Part shown: positions 34,486 to 43,186 of the stretch, piece by piece
Position numbering within the stretch: the stretch's first letter is position 1
How the letters are laid out: the number at the start of each line of letters is the position of its first letter
Source: Mucilaginibacter rivuli
GTDB taxonomy: Bacteria; Bacteroidota; Bacteroidia; Sphingobacteriales; Sphingobacteriaceae
Assembly: GCF_019391655.1 (NCBI RefSeq)
Contig: NZ_JAHXPQ010000006.1
Span: 281,480-345,479, forward strand
Length of the DNA stretch: 64,000 nt
Direction: 5' to 3'
Made by a program: the position numbers and the translations under genes
Notes under the pieces: generated by a model
Told to the model about the DNA's origin: nothing
The model's input: the letters and a program-made list of their open reading frames with translations, nothing else
The model's database searches: none

Positions 34486-34520
34486 AAAAACGGTTGAGGA
34501 ATACGGCAACCGTTTTTTTT
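34486..34520. terminator. Bidirectional intrinsic terminator (dxs side and nnr)
   Basis: AAAAACGGTTG (34486-34496) pairs with CAACCGTTTTT (34507-34517), 10-nt loop, run of eight T on the plus strand and A-rich flank on the other side. It closes nnr on the minus strand and any transcript from the left. Confidence 0.9.
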
Positions 34521-36024
34521 ATGCCCTAAATTTTGCCATCACTACAGGTATATGTTTTGCCACTTCACCGGCCAATACAACAACCTTTTTATTGGGTAAA
34601 GCCAAATCATCACCACTTTTTCCGTGTAAATACGTACCTAAAATACAAGCTTGTTCGGGAGTATATTTTTGCGCCAGGAGGGCGGTAATTACACCTGTCA
34701 GCACATCGCCCATACCGCCGCTGGCCATGGCAGGGTTGCCGGTCTGGTTAAAGTACAGCTTTCCATCCGGCGTACCGGTTATGGTATATTGATTTTTAAG
34801 TACGATATTGATCTGATGCTCTTTTGCCTTTTGGCGGATGGTTTCTAGCCGGCCCCACCAGCTTGTATTTGCGCCAAATAAACGGTCGAACTCTTTCATA
34901 TGCGGGGTAATGATGCTGCCTTTCGGGATCTGTTTCAATAGTTCAGGGTTTGCGGCTAATAGGTTCAATGCATCAGCATCTACCACTACAGGTTTATCAA
35001 ACTTTTGAAGCACCTCTTTCAATAAGGCTAATGTATCGCGCTTTTTACCTAATCCGGGGCCAATTGCTATTGTGCTAAACTTATCCCACTCAATATCCAT
35101 TTCTTTAACTCCCGCACGTACAATAGCCATTACCTCGGGCATTGATGTATTGAGGGCCGTTAAACCACTTTTGGGGATGCAAGCCGTTGTTAATCCTGCT
35201 CCCGCATGCGCACAAGCTGATGAACACAACAATGCTGCGCCCATAGTTTCAGGCTGGCCTGCAATAATTAATGCTTGGCCGTAGGTGCCTTTATGGGTGA
35301 ACGTTTTACGTGGCTTTAGTATGCTGCGGATATCCTGTTCTGCTATTAATTGATAAGGGCTATTTAATGATGCGATAAAGCCATTACTCAAACCGATATC
35401 AACCACACTAAACTCCTCAATGTAAGGTGCCGACTCCGGCACTAAAAAATTGATCTTAGGCTGTTGGAAAGTAATGCTCAATTTTGATTTGATGGCAACC
35501 GCATCATTTGATATCTCACCTTCGCAAAAAAAACCTGTGGGTACATCAACAGAAACAATAGTGCGGTTTAACCCGTTCAGGTATTTTACCAATTTTTCAT
35601 AATCGCCTTTTAAGGGTTTGTTTAAGCCGCTACCCAATAAAGCATCGATAATAATATCAGCCTTTTCTACAGGCAATTTATCACCTGTTCTTATTTCTTC
35701 AAACTCTACCTCTGCACTTTTCAAACGTTTTAAATTCTCAATAAAATCATTGGTCGGCTTATCCGAATACCGCGCAATCTTCACCAAAGTATTTTTGTAG
35801 TTTAATTTGCAAAGCATACGCGCAATGGCCAAACCATCGCCACCGTTATTACCTGTACCACAATAAACAGCTATGTTTTTTGCCTTGTCGGGATAGCGGT
35901 CGGTAAACACTTTTACAAATGCTGCAGCGGCGCGCTCCATCAGATCGAGAGAGGAAATGGGTTCATGCCCGATGGTGTAAGCATCGGCTTCGCGAATTTG
36001 GGCAGAGGTAAGCAGATGGAGCAT
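34519..36024 (-). CDS. nnr: Bifunctional NAD(P)H-hydrate epimerase / ADP-dependent dehydratase
   Basis: A 501-residue metabolite-repair enzyme fusing NnrE (residues ~1-215) and NnrD (~225-500). NnrE features: TSAQIREADAYTI and IAVYCGTGNNGGDGLAIARM, then SVDVPTGFF. NnrD features: THKGTYGQALIIAGQPETMGA, ALNLLAANPELLKQ with the preceding VVDADAL, IITPHMKEFDRLFG, and the ADP-binding ASGGMGDVLTGVITALLAQ. It restores damaged NADHX/NADPHX. Two-domain architecture is the usual one in bacteria. It is convergent with dxs and shares a terminator with it; a near-match -7 box (TAACTTTA) lies close upstream of the ATG. Confidence 0.96.
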   Translation of the reverse strand: MLHLLTSAQIREADAYTIGHEPISSLDLMERAAAAFVKVFTDRYPDKAKNIAVYCGTGNNGGDGLAIARMLCKLNYKNTLVKIARYSDKPTNDFIENLKRLKSAEVEFEEIRTGDKLPVEKADIIIDALLGSGLNKPLKGDYEKLVKYLNGLNRTIVSVDVPTGFFCEGEISNDAVAIKSKLSITFQQPKINFLVPESAPYIEEFSVVDIGLSNGFIASLNSPYQLIAEQDIRSILKPRKTFTHKGTYGQALIIAGQPETMGAALLCSSACAHAGAGLTTACIPKSGLTALNTSMPEVMAIVRAGVKEMDIEWDKFSTIAIGPGLGKKRDTLALLKEVLQKFDKPVVVDADALNLLAANPELLKQIPKGSIITPHMKEFDRLFGANTSWWGRLETIRQKAKEHQINIVLKNQYTITGTPDGKLYFNQTGNPAMASGGMGDVLTGVITALLAQKYTPEQACILGTYLHGKSGDDLALPNKKVVVLAGEVAKHIPVVMAKFRA

Positions 36025-36166
36025 AATTCAATAAAGTTATGAATTATGCTTTTGTTTGAGACAGCTCTATTTTGTTATTTAGAAACGAGGCACGAGTGAT
36101 GGCCGCTCGCGAATATTGTTTCATACAAATCTCTCCTGTTGGTCGGGATGACATAGCTAAAAAAGG

Positions 36167-37327
36167 TTAGTAATTAACCATAGCTTTAAAACGCTTATTT
36201 TCTTTTAAAAAGCTAAATAGACGTTCGTTTTGTATCATTTTTTTATCCTTTAATCCTTTTTTTATGGCTTCTTCTAAATAATTGAGTGTGGCATCCTGAT
36301 CCTTTTGTATTGCCGATAAACGTGCGTAGCGGTAAGCTATCATTGGCTCAGCGGCATCAAAAACAGTGGCTATTTTTAATACCTCTTCAGCCGCCTCGTA
36401 TCGCTTTGCCTGATAGCAGCTTTCAAATTCGGCAGTAGCGTTTATGGATATGAAACTAATTTGGCGCGCCACATAATCAGAGTCCGCCTTAATTCCGGTA
36501 ATCAAAGCTTTTTTTAATCCGGCTTGTTTTGAGCGCCACCAGCCTATAGGTTTTACGTTTTCCGCCCTATCAAAAACAAGTGCTTCCAATGCAGTTATCG
36601 CTTCATTTTGAAAGGTCAGCTCTTTGCGGTAAAGTTGTTTGTCTATGGATACTTCCTGTTTCTGACCGGTAATATTATGCCGGTGCTGATATTGCGACAA
36701 CATGGCTTGTTTAATAATACCTTCGGGTGGCCAACGGTGTGGGCCGTTAAAAAAGATCAGGTTATTATCTGTTTGTAATGAGTCGAGCGTAAGGTGCGCC
36801 TGCTGCATCTCTATATAATTAAAATCCTGCAAACCGGCTATACCTGTAAAATACCAGGGAAGCTTTTTTTCGGGAATGTTGCTAAAACCTGCACTACAGG
36901 CAATAACCCCGGCAATGGTTGGACTATTCTGCGCAATGCTAATAGCTACACGCGCCCCGCCGGAAAAGCCCCCCAGGTAAATTTCACTTTCGTTGATGTG
37001 ATATTTTTTGAACGCGTCGGTAAACATAGCATCAGCAGCTTGCAGAGATAGGTTAAAAGGCCCATTTCTGGAGTTATTTGATGCAATTACTATAATACCT
37101 AATTCTTCGGCGATGGGCTTAAAAAGCACAACGGGTAAACGGCCACGTGCAGCCGGGTCAAATAAAAATATAACCGGTAGTTTTGGTACTTTGCTGTATT
37201 GAGATGGAACATAAACGCAATAAGATTGCAATGTATCAGCATCGCATTTTATGGTATCGATGGCATTTTGCGCCAAGGTTGAACCAAAAATGAAAAAACT
37301 AAAAATCAGCAACCAGTATTTCTTCAT
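36167..37327 (-). CDS. Exported alpha/beta hydrolase-like protein
   Basis: A 386-residue protein with a signal peptide (YWLLIFSFFIFGSTLAQNA). The first ~210 residues look like an esterase of the dienelactone/PHB-depolymerase type: SYCVYVPSQY, LPVIFLFDPAARGR (oxyanion region), and the nucleophile elbow LGGFSGGARVAI near residue 135, with a possible acid/base His in FNGPHRWPP (~215). The remainder is helical (~230-386), perhaps TPR-like (KRYEAAEEVLKIATVFD, AYRYARLSAIQKDQDATLNY). Its natural ester is unknown. It follows uvrA on the same strand but has its own exact -7 box at 37362. Confidence 0.75.
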   Translation of the reverse strand: MKKYWLLIFSFFIFGSTLAQNAIDTIKCDADTLQSYCVYVPSQYSKVPKLPVIFLFDPAARGRLPVVLFKPIAEELGIIVIASNNSRNGPFNLSLQAADAMFTDAFKKYHINESEIYLGGFSGGARVAISIAQNSPTIAGVIACSAGFSNIPEKKLPWYFTGIAGLQDFNYIEMQQAHLTLDSLQTDNNLIFFNGPHRWPPEGIIKQAMLSQYQHRHNITGQKQEVSIDKQLYRKELTFQNEAITALEALVFDRAENVKPIGWWRSKQAGLKKALITGIKADSDYVARQISFISINATAEFESCYQAKRYEAAEEVLKIATVFDAAEPMIAYRYARLSAIQKDQDATLNYLEEAIKKGLKDKKMIQNERLFSFLKENKRFKAMVNY

Positions 37328-37361
37328 ATACCAATTTTCGGATTTAAAGCAAGTGTGAATG

Positions 37362-37369
37362 CAAAGATA
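37362..37369 (-). promoter_or_regulatory. -7 promoter element (TATCTTTG) for the hydrolase gene
   Basis: Exact minus-strand match in the 52-bp gap after the uvrA stop, 34 nt before the hydrolase ATG. Confidence 0.55.
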
Positions 37370-37379
37370 TCACACCTAC

Positions 37380-40247
37380 CTATACTTTCTTCTTAAACTT
37401 CGCCGTCAGCTCCATTTCCTTTTTCAGGAACATGCCTGTAAAGCTATCCTTTACCTTGCATAAGCCTTCCGGTGTACCTTCAAAGAGTATTTTGCCACCA
37501 CCAGATCCACCTTCTGGGCCAAGGTCGATCACGTGGTCGGCTACTTTGATCACATCGAGATTGTGCTCGATAACCAATACGGTATTGCCTTTATCAACCA
37601 ACAGATTTATAACGCCCAATAAAACATTGATATCCTCAAAATGCAAGCCTGTTGTAGGTTCATCTAAAATATAGAAAGTATTGCCGGTGTCTTTTTTAGA
37701 AAGTTCGGTAGCCAGTTTTACACGCTGCGCCTCGCCGCCTGATAGCGTGGTTGACGACTGGCCCAAGGTAATATAGCCCAAGCCAACATCCTGCAAAGTT
37801 TGTATTTTACGGTGGATGGATGGGATATGCTCAAAGAACGGGCAGGCATCCTCAATGCTCATATCTAATACATCGCTGATGGATTTGCCACGGTAGCGCA
37901 CTTCCAGCGTTTCGCGGTTATAGCGGCGACCGTTGCACTCTTCGCAGGGCACTGCAACATCGGGTAAAAAGTTCATTTCTATTACCTTCATACCCGCACC
38001 CTGGCAAGTTTCGCAGCGGCCACCTTTTACGTTGAAGGAGAATCGACCGGGTTTGTACCCGCGGATCTTTGATTCGGGCAGGGCAACATATAGGTTACGG
38101 ATGTCGCTGAACACACCTGTATACGTAGCCGGGTTTGAGCGCGGTGTACGGCCAATGGGCGACTGATCGATCTCGATAACTTTATCGATATACTCCAGGC
38201 CTTCTATCTTATCGTAAGGCAAAGGGTGTTTTTTGGCGCGGAAGAAGTGATGGTTGAGTATAGGATATAAAGTCTCGGTAATTAAGCTTGATTTACCGCT
38301 GCCCGATACGCCTGTAACGCCGATAAGCTTCCCTAAAGGGAAATCAACCGATACCTTTTTGAGGTTATGGCCCGTGGCTTTTTTTAGCGTGAGTACCTTA
38401 CCGTTACCTTCCCTCCTTTTTTCGGGTACGGCTATTTCGCGCTCGCCGTTAAGGTATTGGGTAGTTAGCGTGTGCGATGCCATCAGTTCGGCAGGTGTGC
38501 CCTGCGCTACGATGGTTCCGCCGTGTACGCCTGCTGCCGGGCCCATGTCTATCACATGGTCGGCTTCGAGTATCATGTCTTTATCGTGCTCTACCACTAA
38601 AACGGTATTGCCCAAATCGCGCAGGTTTTTGAGGGCGTTAATGAGGCGGTCGTTATCACGCTGGTGCAAGCCAATACTCGGCTCATCCAAAATGTACATC
38701 ACGTTCATCAGTTGCGAACCGATCTGGGTTGCCAAACGGATACGCTGTGCCTCGCCGCCCGACAGGGTTTTGGCTGTACGATCTAAAGTCAGGTAACTTA
38801 AACCCACATCCAATAAAAAGCCGATACGTGCGCGGATCTCTTTTAATATCTCTTTGGCGATCACGTTCTGGCGTTCGCTCAGGCGGTCTTCAAGGCCATC
38901 AAAAAAACCTTTCAGCTCATTGATGTCCATATTGGCCAGTTCAAAGATGTTCTTGCCATCCACTTTAAAGTGGAGCGATTCTTTTTTCAGTCGTGCGCCT
39001 TCGCAAACCGGGCAGGTTTTGAGCACGCGGTAGCTATCCATATCTCCCAAAGCATCTTCGCCGCGTTTTTCCTGCTGCTCTTCCAGCATTTTGATGATGC
39101 CATCAAAACTGATCTGGTAATTGGTGACGTTCCATTTGTTGTATTCCACCGGAACGGTGATCAGTTCGTGCGAACCGTTTAGAATGATCTCCAGCTTTTC
39201 GCGGGGGATCTTTTCTATGGGCGTAGCCAGGGCAAAATCGTACTTTTTGGCCAAAGCTTTTAACACCTGGAATATCCATGTTTCGCGGTACTCGCCCAAT
39301 GGCGCAAGGCCACCGTTCATGATGCTTAGTTTCGGGTTGGGGATAACTGAGGCTTCGTCTATCTCAAAAATATAACCCAAACCATCGCAACGCTCGCAGG
39401 CACCGTATGGCGAGTTGAACGAAAAGGTATTTGGCTGCGGTTCATCGTATGAAATACCCGAAACCGGGTCCATCAAATATTTACTAAAGTAGCATACATT
39501 ATTATCCTTATCGGCGATGCGGATAATACCTTTAGCTAATTTGATGGCAGTTTGTATAGAAGTTTGCAGGCGTTTAACATCGTTATCGCTGATCACCAAC
39601 CTATCCACAACAATATCAATATCGTGGATCTTGTACCGATCCACCTGCATTTTAGGTTCTACGTTCAATATTTCGCCATCCACCCAAACTTTGATATAGC
39701 CTTGCTTGCGGATCTGCTCGAAGAGCTCGCGGTAATGGCCTTTACGCCCTTTTACTACCGGGGCCAATACGTTTACGGGTTGGTCTTTAAATTTTTCGAG
39801 TATGGTACGCAATATCTGCTCTTCGCTCATGCGCTCCATTTTTTCGCCCGATACGTAAGAATAGGCATCGCCACCCCTCGCGTAAAGCAAGCGCATAAAA
39901 TCGTAGATTTCGGTAATGGTGCCCACGGTTGAACGCGGGTTTTTGCTTGTAGTTTTTTGTTCGATGGCAATCACCGGGCTAAGGCCCGATACCTTATCCA
40001 CATCCGGCCGCTCCATGCCGCCCATAAACTGGCGCGAGTAGGCCGAAAATGTTTCCATATAACGGCGCTGCCCCTCGGCATAAATGGTATCAAATGCTAA
40101 TGATGACTTGCCGCTACCACTTAAACCGGTAATAACCACCAGCTTGTTGCGCGGAAAAGAAACATCGATATTTTTTAAATTATGTACCCGGGCCCCGAAA
40201 ACCTCAACTTCACTTTGCTCGCCCAGATCGACAGTTTTTTCACTCAT
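37380..40247 (-). CDS. uvrA: Excinuclease ABC subunit A
   Basis: A 955-residue damage-recognition ATPase of nucleotide excision repair. Two ABC modules are complete: Walker A in ITGLSGSGKSSLAFDTIYAE (~38) and VTGVSGSGKSSLITETLYP (~650), signature loops TLSGGEAQRIRLATQIGSQL and TLSGGEAQRVKLATELSK, Walker B in MYILDEPSIGLHQRD and FYILDEPTTGLHFED. Zinc modules show CERCDGLGY and CPVCEGAR, and CETCQGAG with CEECNGRRY. Length is normal. An exact -7 box lies ~80 nt upstream, leaving a leader with a small GC stem. It is not next to uvrB or uvrC. Confidence 0.98.
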   Translation of the reverse strand: MSEKTVDLGEQSEVEVFGARVHNLKNIDVSFPRNKLVVITGLSGSGKSSLAFDTIYAEGQRRYMETFSAYSRQFMGGMERPDVDKVSGLSPVIAIEQKTTSKNPRSTVGTITEIYDFMRLLYARGGDAYSYVSGEKMERMSEEQILRTILEKFKDQPVNVLAPVVKGRKGHYRELFEQIRKQGYIKVWVDGEILNVEPKMQVDRYKIHDIDIVVDRLVISDNDVKRLQTSIQTAIKLAKGIIRIADKDNNVCYFSKYLMDPVSGISYDEPQPNTFSFNSPYGACERCDGLGYIFEIDEASVIPNPKLSIMNGGLAPLGEYRETWIFQVLKALAKKYDFALATPIEKIPREKLEIILNGSHELITVPVEYNKWNVTNYQISFDGIIKMLEEQQEKRGEDALGDMDSYRVLKTCPVCEGARLKKESLHFKVDGKNIFELANMDINELKGFFDGLEDRLSERQNVIAKEILKEIRARIGFLLDVGLSYLTLDRTAKTLSGGEAQRIRLATQIGSQLMNVMYILDEPSIGLHQRDNDRLINALKNLRDLGNTVLVVEHDKDMILEADHVIDMGPAAGVHGGTIVAQGTPAELMASHTLTTQYLNGEREIAVPEKRREGNGKVLTLKKATGHNLKKVSVDFPLGKLIGVTGVSGSGKSSLITETLYPILNHHFFRAKKHPLPYDKIEGLEYIDKVIEIDQSPIGRTPRSNPATYTGVFSDIRNLYVALPESKIRGYKPGRFSFNVKGGRCETCQGAGMKVIEMNFLPDVAVPCEECNGRRYNRETLEVRYRGKSISDVLDMSIEDACPFFEHIPSIHRKIQTLQDVGLGYITLGQSSTTLSGGEAQRVKLATELSKKDTGNTFYILDEPTTGLHFEDINVLLGVINLLVDKGNTVLVIEHNLDVIKVADHVIDLGPEGGSGGGKILFEGTPEGLCKVKDSFTGMFLKKEMELTAKFKKKV

Positions 40248-40328
40248 ATATTATATACAGAAACGCTTTTGATAAACATACTAAACATCAGCAGGTTTTT
40301 AAAACTTTACCCGCTTTTAAGAGCGGTG

Positions 40329-40336
40329 CAAAGATA
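40329..40336 (-). promoter_or_regulatory. -7 promoter element (TATCTTTG) for uvrA
   Basis: Exact minus-strand match, 81 nt before the uvrA ATG; a TTTG about 23 nt further upstream could be the -33 element. No SOS-type operator was recognised near it. Confidence 0.6.
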
Positions 40337-40437
40337 AAGAAAAAACAGGTGCTATGCTACAAAGGTTAGCAATACACAAGGAGTTATGACACAGGATTGA
40401 AATACCACATAAGATGAGTAAGCCAGAAGTACGATCA

Positions 40438-40472
40438 CAAAAAAAGCCCGCCTTTCACTTTGAAAGACGGGC
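40438..40472 (-). terminator. Intrinsic terminator of the lytic transglycosylase gene
   Basis: GCCCGCCTTTCA and TGAAAGACGGGC (within 40446-40472) pair with one mismatch; the A-run at 40439-40445 gives the U-tract on the minus strand. Confidence 0.88.
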
Positions 40473-40502
40473 CAATACTGTGCTCCTTATTTTTATTATT
40501 AC

Positions 40503-41288
40503 TTAGTTTAACGCCGATGTACTGTCGGTAAAACCGGGTACATAGGCATAAACAGGCTTGTGGTAATTGTAACCGTAACCTTGCGGGTCGTTAATAACCT
40601 GCTTCATCGCTATCAGGTTGTATACATACACACCTGTTTCGCGGTTCATTTTTATGCGGTAGTAATTTTTTTGACTTTGCTTGCGTATCAACCGTGCCAA
40701 ATTTGGCGATCCGGTATTATAAGCCGCTGCAACCAGCGTCCAGCTTTTAAACTGATCATGTAATTCAAGCAAATATTTACATGCCGCTATGGTAGCTTTA
40801 CGCAGGTTAGTGCGCTCATCGTGGCGTTTATCAACCTTTAAACCGTAAGTACGGGCGGTGCCTGCCATAAACTGCCATGGGCCATAAGCGCCACGCGGCG
40901 ACCGGCCTTCGCTAAAACCCGACTCTACTAAAGGTATAAACTTAAAATCGTTAGGTATGCCGTATTCCTGTAGTATCGGTTCAATTACCGGGAACATTTT
41001 TTCGGCCTTGCGGTGCAGCATTTCACTTTGTACGTTCCCGAAACTATGTCGTCTCAACGAACTTGTCATTTTCCCTTTCACTTTCTTATCTTTTGGCAGC
41101 ATTTCATCAGCAAAATTCAGCGTATTATCCCCGCTATATTTGTATGAAATATAGACAGGTTTTGCGCTTACATTTCGTTTGTAGAAGCTTGTTTTTGCAA
41201 CCCCAAAAGACAGATGGAAGATGATTGTAAGCACCAGTATTACGGAGCACGTAAGTAGGTATTTTTTAATCATTTTCTTATCGATCAT
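40503..41288 (-). CDS. Lytic transglycosylase (SLT domain)
   Basis: A 261-residue peptidoglycan-cleaving enzyme. An N-terminal hydrophobic segment (KYLLTCSVILVLTIIFHLSFGV) is a signal peptide or anchor to the inner membrane. The SLT domain lies at ~105-215: the catalytic Glu is in FIPLVESGFSEG, followed by GAYGPWQFMAGTARTYGL and the AAAYNTGSPNLARLIRK helix, all characteristic of the MltC/MltD/Slt group. No LysM repeats follow. It cuts the glycan strand between MurNAc and GlcNAc forming anhydro ends. It has its own promoter box at 41317 and a downstream terminator, so it is monocistronic. Confidence 0.93.
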   Translation of the reverse strand: MIDKKMIKKYLLTCSVILVLTIIFHLSFGVAKTSFYKRNVSAKPVYISYKYSGDNTLNFADEMLPKDKKVKGKMTSSLRRHSFGNVQSEMLHRKAEKMFPVIEPILQEYGIPNDFKFIPLVESGFSEGRSPRGAYGPWQFMAGTARTYGLKVDKRHDERTNLRKATIAACKYLLELHDQFKSWTLVAAAYNTGSPNLARLIRKQSQKNYYRIKMNRETGVYVYNLIAMKQVINDPQGYGYNYHKPVYAYVPGFTDSTSALN

Positions 41289-41316
41289 TAATGAACTAAT
41301 TAGTTAAAAACTGCCG

Positions 41317-41324
41317 CAAAGATA
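41317..41324 (-). promoter_or_regulatory. -7 promoter element (TATCTTTG) for the lytic transglycosylase
   Basis: Exact minus-strand match; TTG about 20 nt further upstream is a possible -33. The ATG is 28 nt downstream. The gap 41289-41606 otherwise holds only the promoter of the next gene. Confidence 0.6.
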
Positions 41325-41566
41325 CCCCATATAGTACATACAGACAAGTAGTTATGTAAAAAACAATTTTTAAAAACGTTTGTTAGGCGTTAAAAATCGG
41401 GGTTTAAACTGCTTTAAAGTAGGATTTTTAAGAGGTGTTTTTTGTAGGAATTTTTCAAAAAAACGGGAGGTTTACACCCTTGTTTTGCGAAATTTTGAAA
41501 TTATTTTTATAAATTTACCTGTTAATTCTGCGTGAAATTTTGCTTGCGCGGATGGTATTAAATCTG

Positions 41567-41574
41567 TACTTTTG
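41567..41574 (+). promoter_or_regulatory. -7 promoter element (TACTTTTG) for the pseudouridine synthase
   Basis: Exact match, with CTTG 20 nt upstream as a possible -33. The ~32-nt leader contains a small CGCTG/CAGCG hairpin. Confidence 0.6.
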
Positions 41575-41606
41575 TTGCCCCGCTGAGACAGCGTTAATCA
41601 AACAAT

Positions 41607-43091
41607 ATGGCATTTAAAAAATCAGGGACTGGTCGCGATGACAGGCCCGCAAATTCAGGCCGCCGATCTTCTCCAACTGGTGGCTCCGACAATACACGTA
41701 AATCATCAACATCTTCACGGCCAAAAACCGCAGGATCTGGATTTAAAAAATCCGAGACTGACAGTGACCGCCCGAAACGTAAATTTGATGGTGAAGCCTC
41801 AGGCGAAAAGAAATCGTTCAACAAGAATTTCTCGAAACCAACAGAAGGTTCATCCGACAGAAAATATAAAGGCAAACCGGCCAGCGAAGGTAAAAGTCGC
41901 CCATACGGCAGCAAAACATTTAGCGACGGCCCTAAAGAAGGCGGCGCTCCCGGCAAACGTACCCCTTACGGCAGCAAAACATTTAACGATGCCCCACGCG
42001 AAGGCGGATTTAAAAAAGAAGGTGGCTTTAAGAAAGAAGGCGGTGCCGACAGCTTTAAACGTAAACCTTACGGTGCAAAAGATTTTAGTGATACTCCACG
42101 CGAAGGCGGCTTCAAGAAAGAAGGCGGCGACGCGTTTAAACGCAAACCTTACGGCGCAAAAGACTTTAGCGATAAACCACGCGAAGGTGGCTTTAAAAAA
42201 GAAGGCACCGGCTACAAAGGAAAAAACACAGGCCCCGCACCAAAACGCTTTGATAAAGATGCATCAAAAGAACGCTCGGTAAGAGAAACGTTTTTTGACG
42301 AAAACCAGGGCAAACCCGAAAAAACAATGCGTGGCCGTAAAACAGCCCCATCAAAAACACAAGATCCGGATAAAGGTAAAATAAGACTGAACCGTTATAT
42401 ATCAAATGCGGGTATCTGCTCTCGCCGTAAGGCTGATGAACTGATAGTTGCGGGCGTAGTTTCGGTAAACGGCGAAGTAATATCTGAACTTGGCTTTAAA
42501 GTTGACCCTTATAAAGACGAGATACGCTACAACGGCGAAACGCTGAAGCGCGAAAAAATGGTTTATGTATTATTGAATAAACCGAAAGATTATATCACTA
42601 CCACCGAAGACCCGCAAGAACGCCGCACGGTAATGCACTTGGTTGAAAAAGCCAGCAAAGAACGCATTTACCCAGTTGGCCGCCTTGACAGGAACACTAC
42701 AGGTTTATTGTTAATGACCAACGATGGTGATTTAGCCGATAAATTATCGCACCCTCGTAACAGCATCACTAAATTATACCAGGTAGAGCTGAACAAAGCT
42801 TTATCGCAGGGTGACCTAAACAAGATAGCTTACGGTATTGAACTGGAAGACGGTTTAATTAAACCGGATGAAGTATCGTACGTGGCAGGTGGCAGCAAAC
42901 GCGAAGTTGGCATTAAGATACACAGCGGTAAAAACCGCGTGGTACGCCGTATTTTTGAAAGCCTGGGCTACGAAGTAGTTAAGCTTGACCGCTCGATATA
43001 CGCCAACCTGACCAAGAAAGATCTTCCACGCGGGCGTTGGCGTTTTTTGGATGAACAAGAAATTATCCAACTGAAACATTTAATGAAATAA
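41607..43091 (+). CDS. RsuA/RluB-family rRNA pseudouridine synthase with long basic repetitive N-terminus
   Basis: A 494-residue protein. Residues ~1-255 are low-complexity and basic, rich in Gly, Lys, Arg, Ser and Pro, with four copies of a PYG(S/A)K.F.D.P(R/K)EGG unit at about 99, 120, 154 and 181. The enzyme proper follows: an S4 RNA-binding domain (IRLNRYISNAGICSRRKADE, ~258-305) and the pseudouridine synthase domain with catalytic Asp361 in YPVGRLDRNTTGLLLM. It makes pseudouridine in 23S (or 16S) rRNA; the exact site is unknown. The tail resembles the RGG-like disordered extensions of RNA helicases and may bind RNA. A terminator follows. Confidence 0.92.
   Translation: MAFKKSGTGRDDRPANSGRRSSPTGGSDNTRKSSTSSRPKTAGSGFKKSETDSDRPKRKFDGEASGEKKSFNKNFSKPTEGSSDRKYKGKPASEGKSRPYGSKTFSDGPKEGGAPGKRTPYGSKTFNDAPREGGFKKEGGFKKEGGADSFKRKPYGAKDFSDTPREGGFKKEGGDAFKRKPYGAKDFSDKPREGGFKKEGTGYKGKNTGPAPKRFDKDASKERSVRETFFDENQGKPEKTMRGRKTAPSKTQDPDKGKIRLNRYISNAGICSRRKADELIVAGVVSVNGEVISELGFKVDPYKDEIRYNGETLKREKMVYVLLNKPKDYITTTEDPQERRTVMHLVEKASKERIYPVGRLDRNTTGLLLMTNDGDLADKLSHPRNSITKLYQVELNKALSQGDLNKIAYGIELEDGLIKPDEVSYVAGGSKREVGIKIHSGKNRVVRRIFESLGYEVVKLDRSIYANLTKKDLPRGRWRFLDEQEIIQLKHLMK
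41901..42206 (+). repeat. Coding repeats in the pseudouridine synthase tail
   Basis: Four imperfect repeats encode the PYG(S/A)K...EGG units; the last two (from about 42066 and 42147) are the most alike. The unit spacing varies by insertion of extra GGFKKE blocks, consistent with repeat slippage. Confidence 0.8.
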
Positions 43092-43107
43092 GCACAGAAT
43101 ATTACAA

Positions 43108-43140
43108 AAAGCCTCCTGCCAAAAACAGGAGGTTTTTTGT
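43108..43140 (+). terminator. Intrinsic terminator of the pseudouridine synthase gene
   Basis: CCTCCTG (43112-43118) pairs with CAGGAGG (43126-43132), flanked by an A-run before and TTTTTTG after. Confidence 0.92.
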
Positions 43141-43186
43141 TGCCTGTACATTTTGTTAATTTGCGCAACCAATCAACTCAAAACCA

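Noticed and set aside
41638..42282. 214-codon frame in the pseudouridine synthase tail
   Set aside because: It is a +1 reading of low-complexity repeats; the main frame contains a continuous enzyme and S4 domain.
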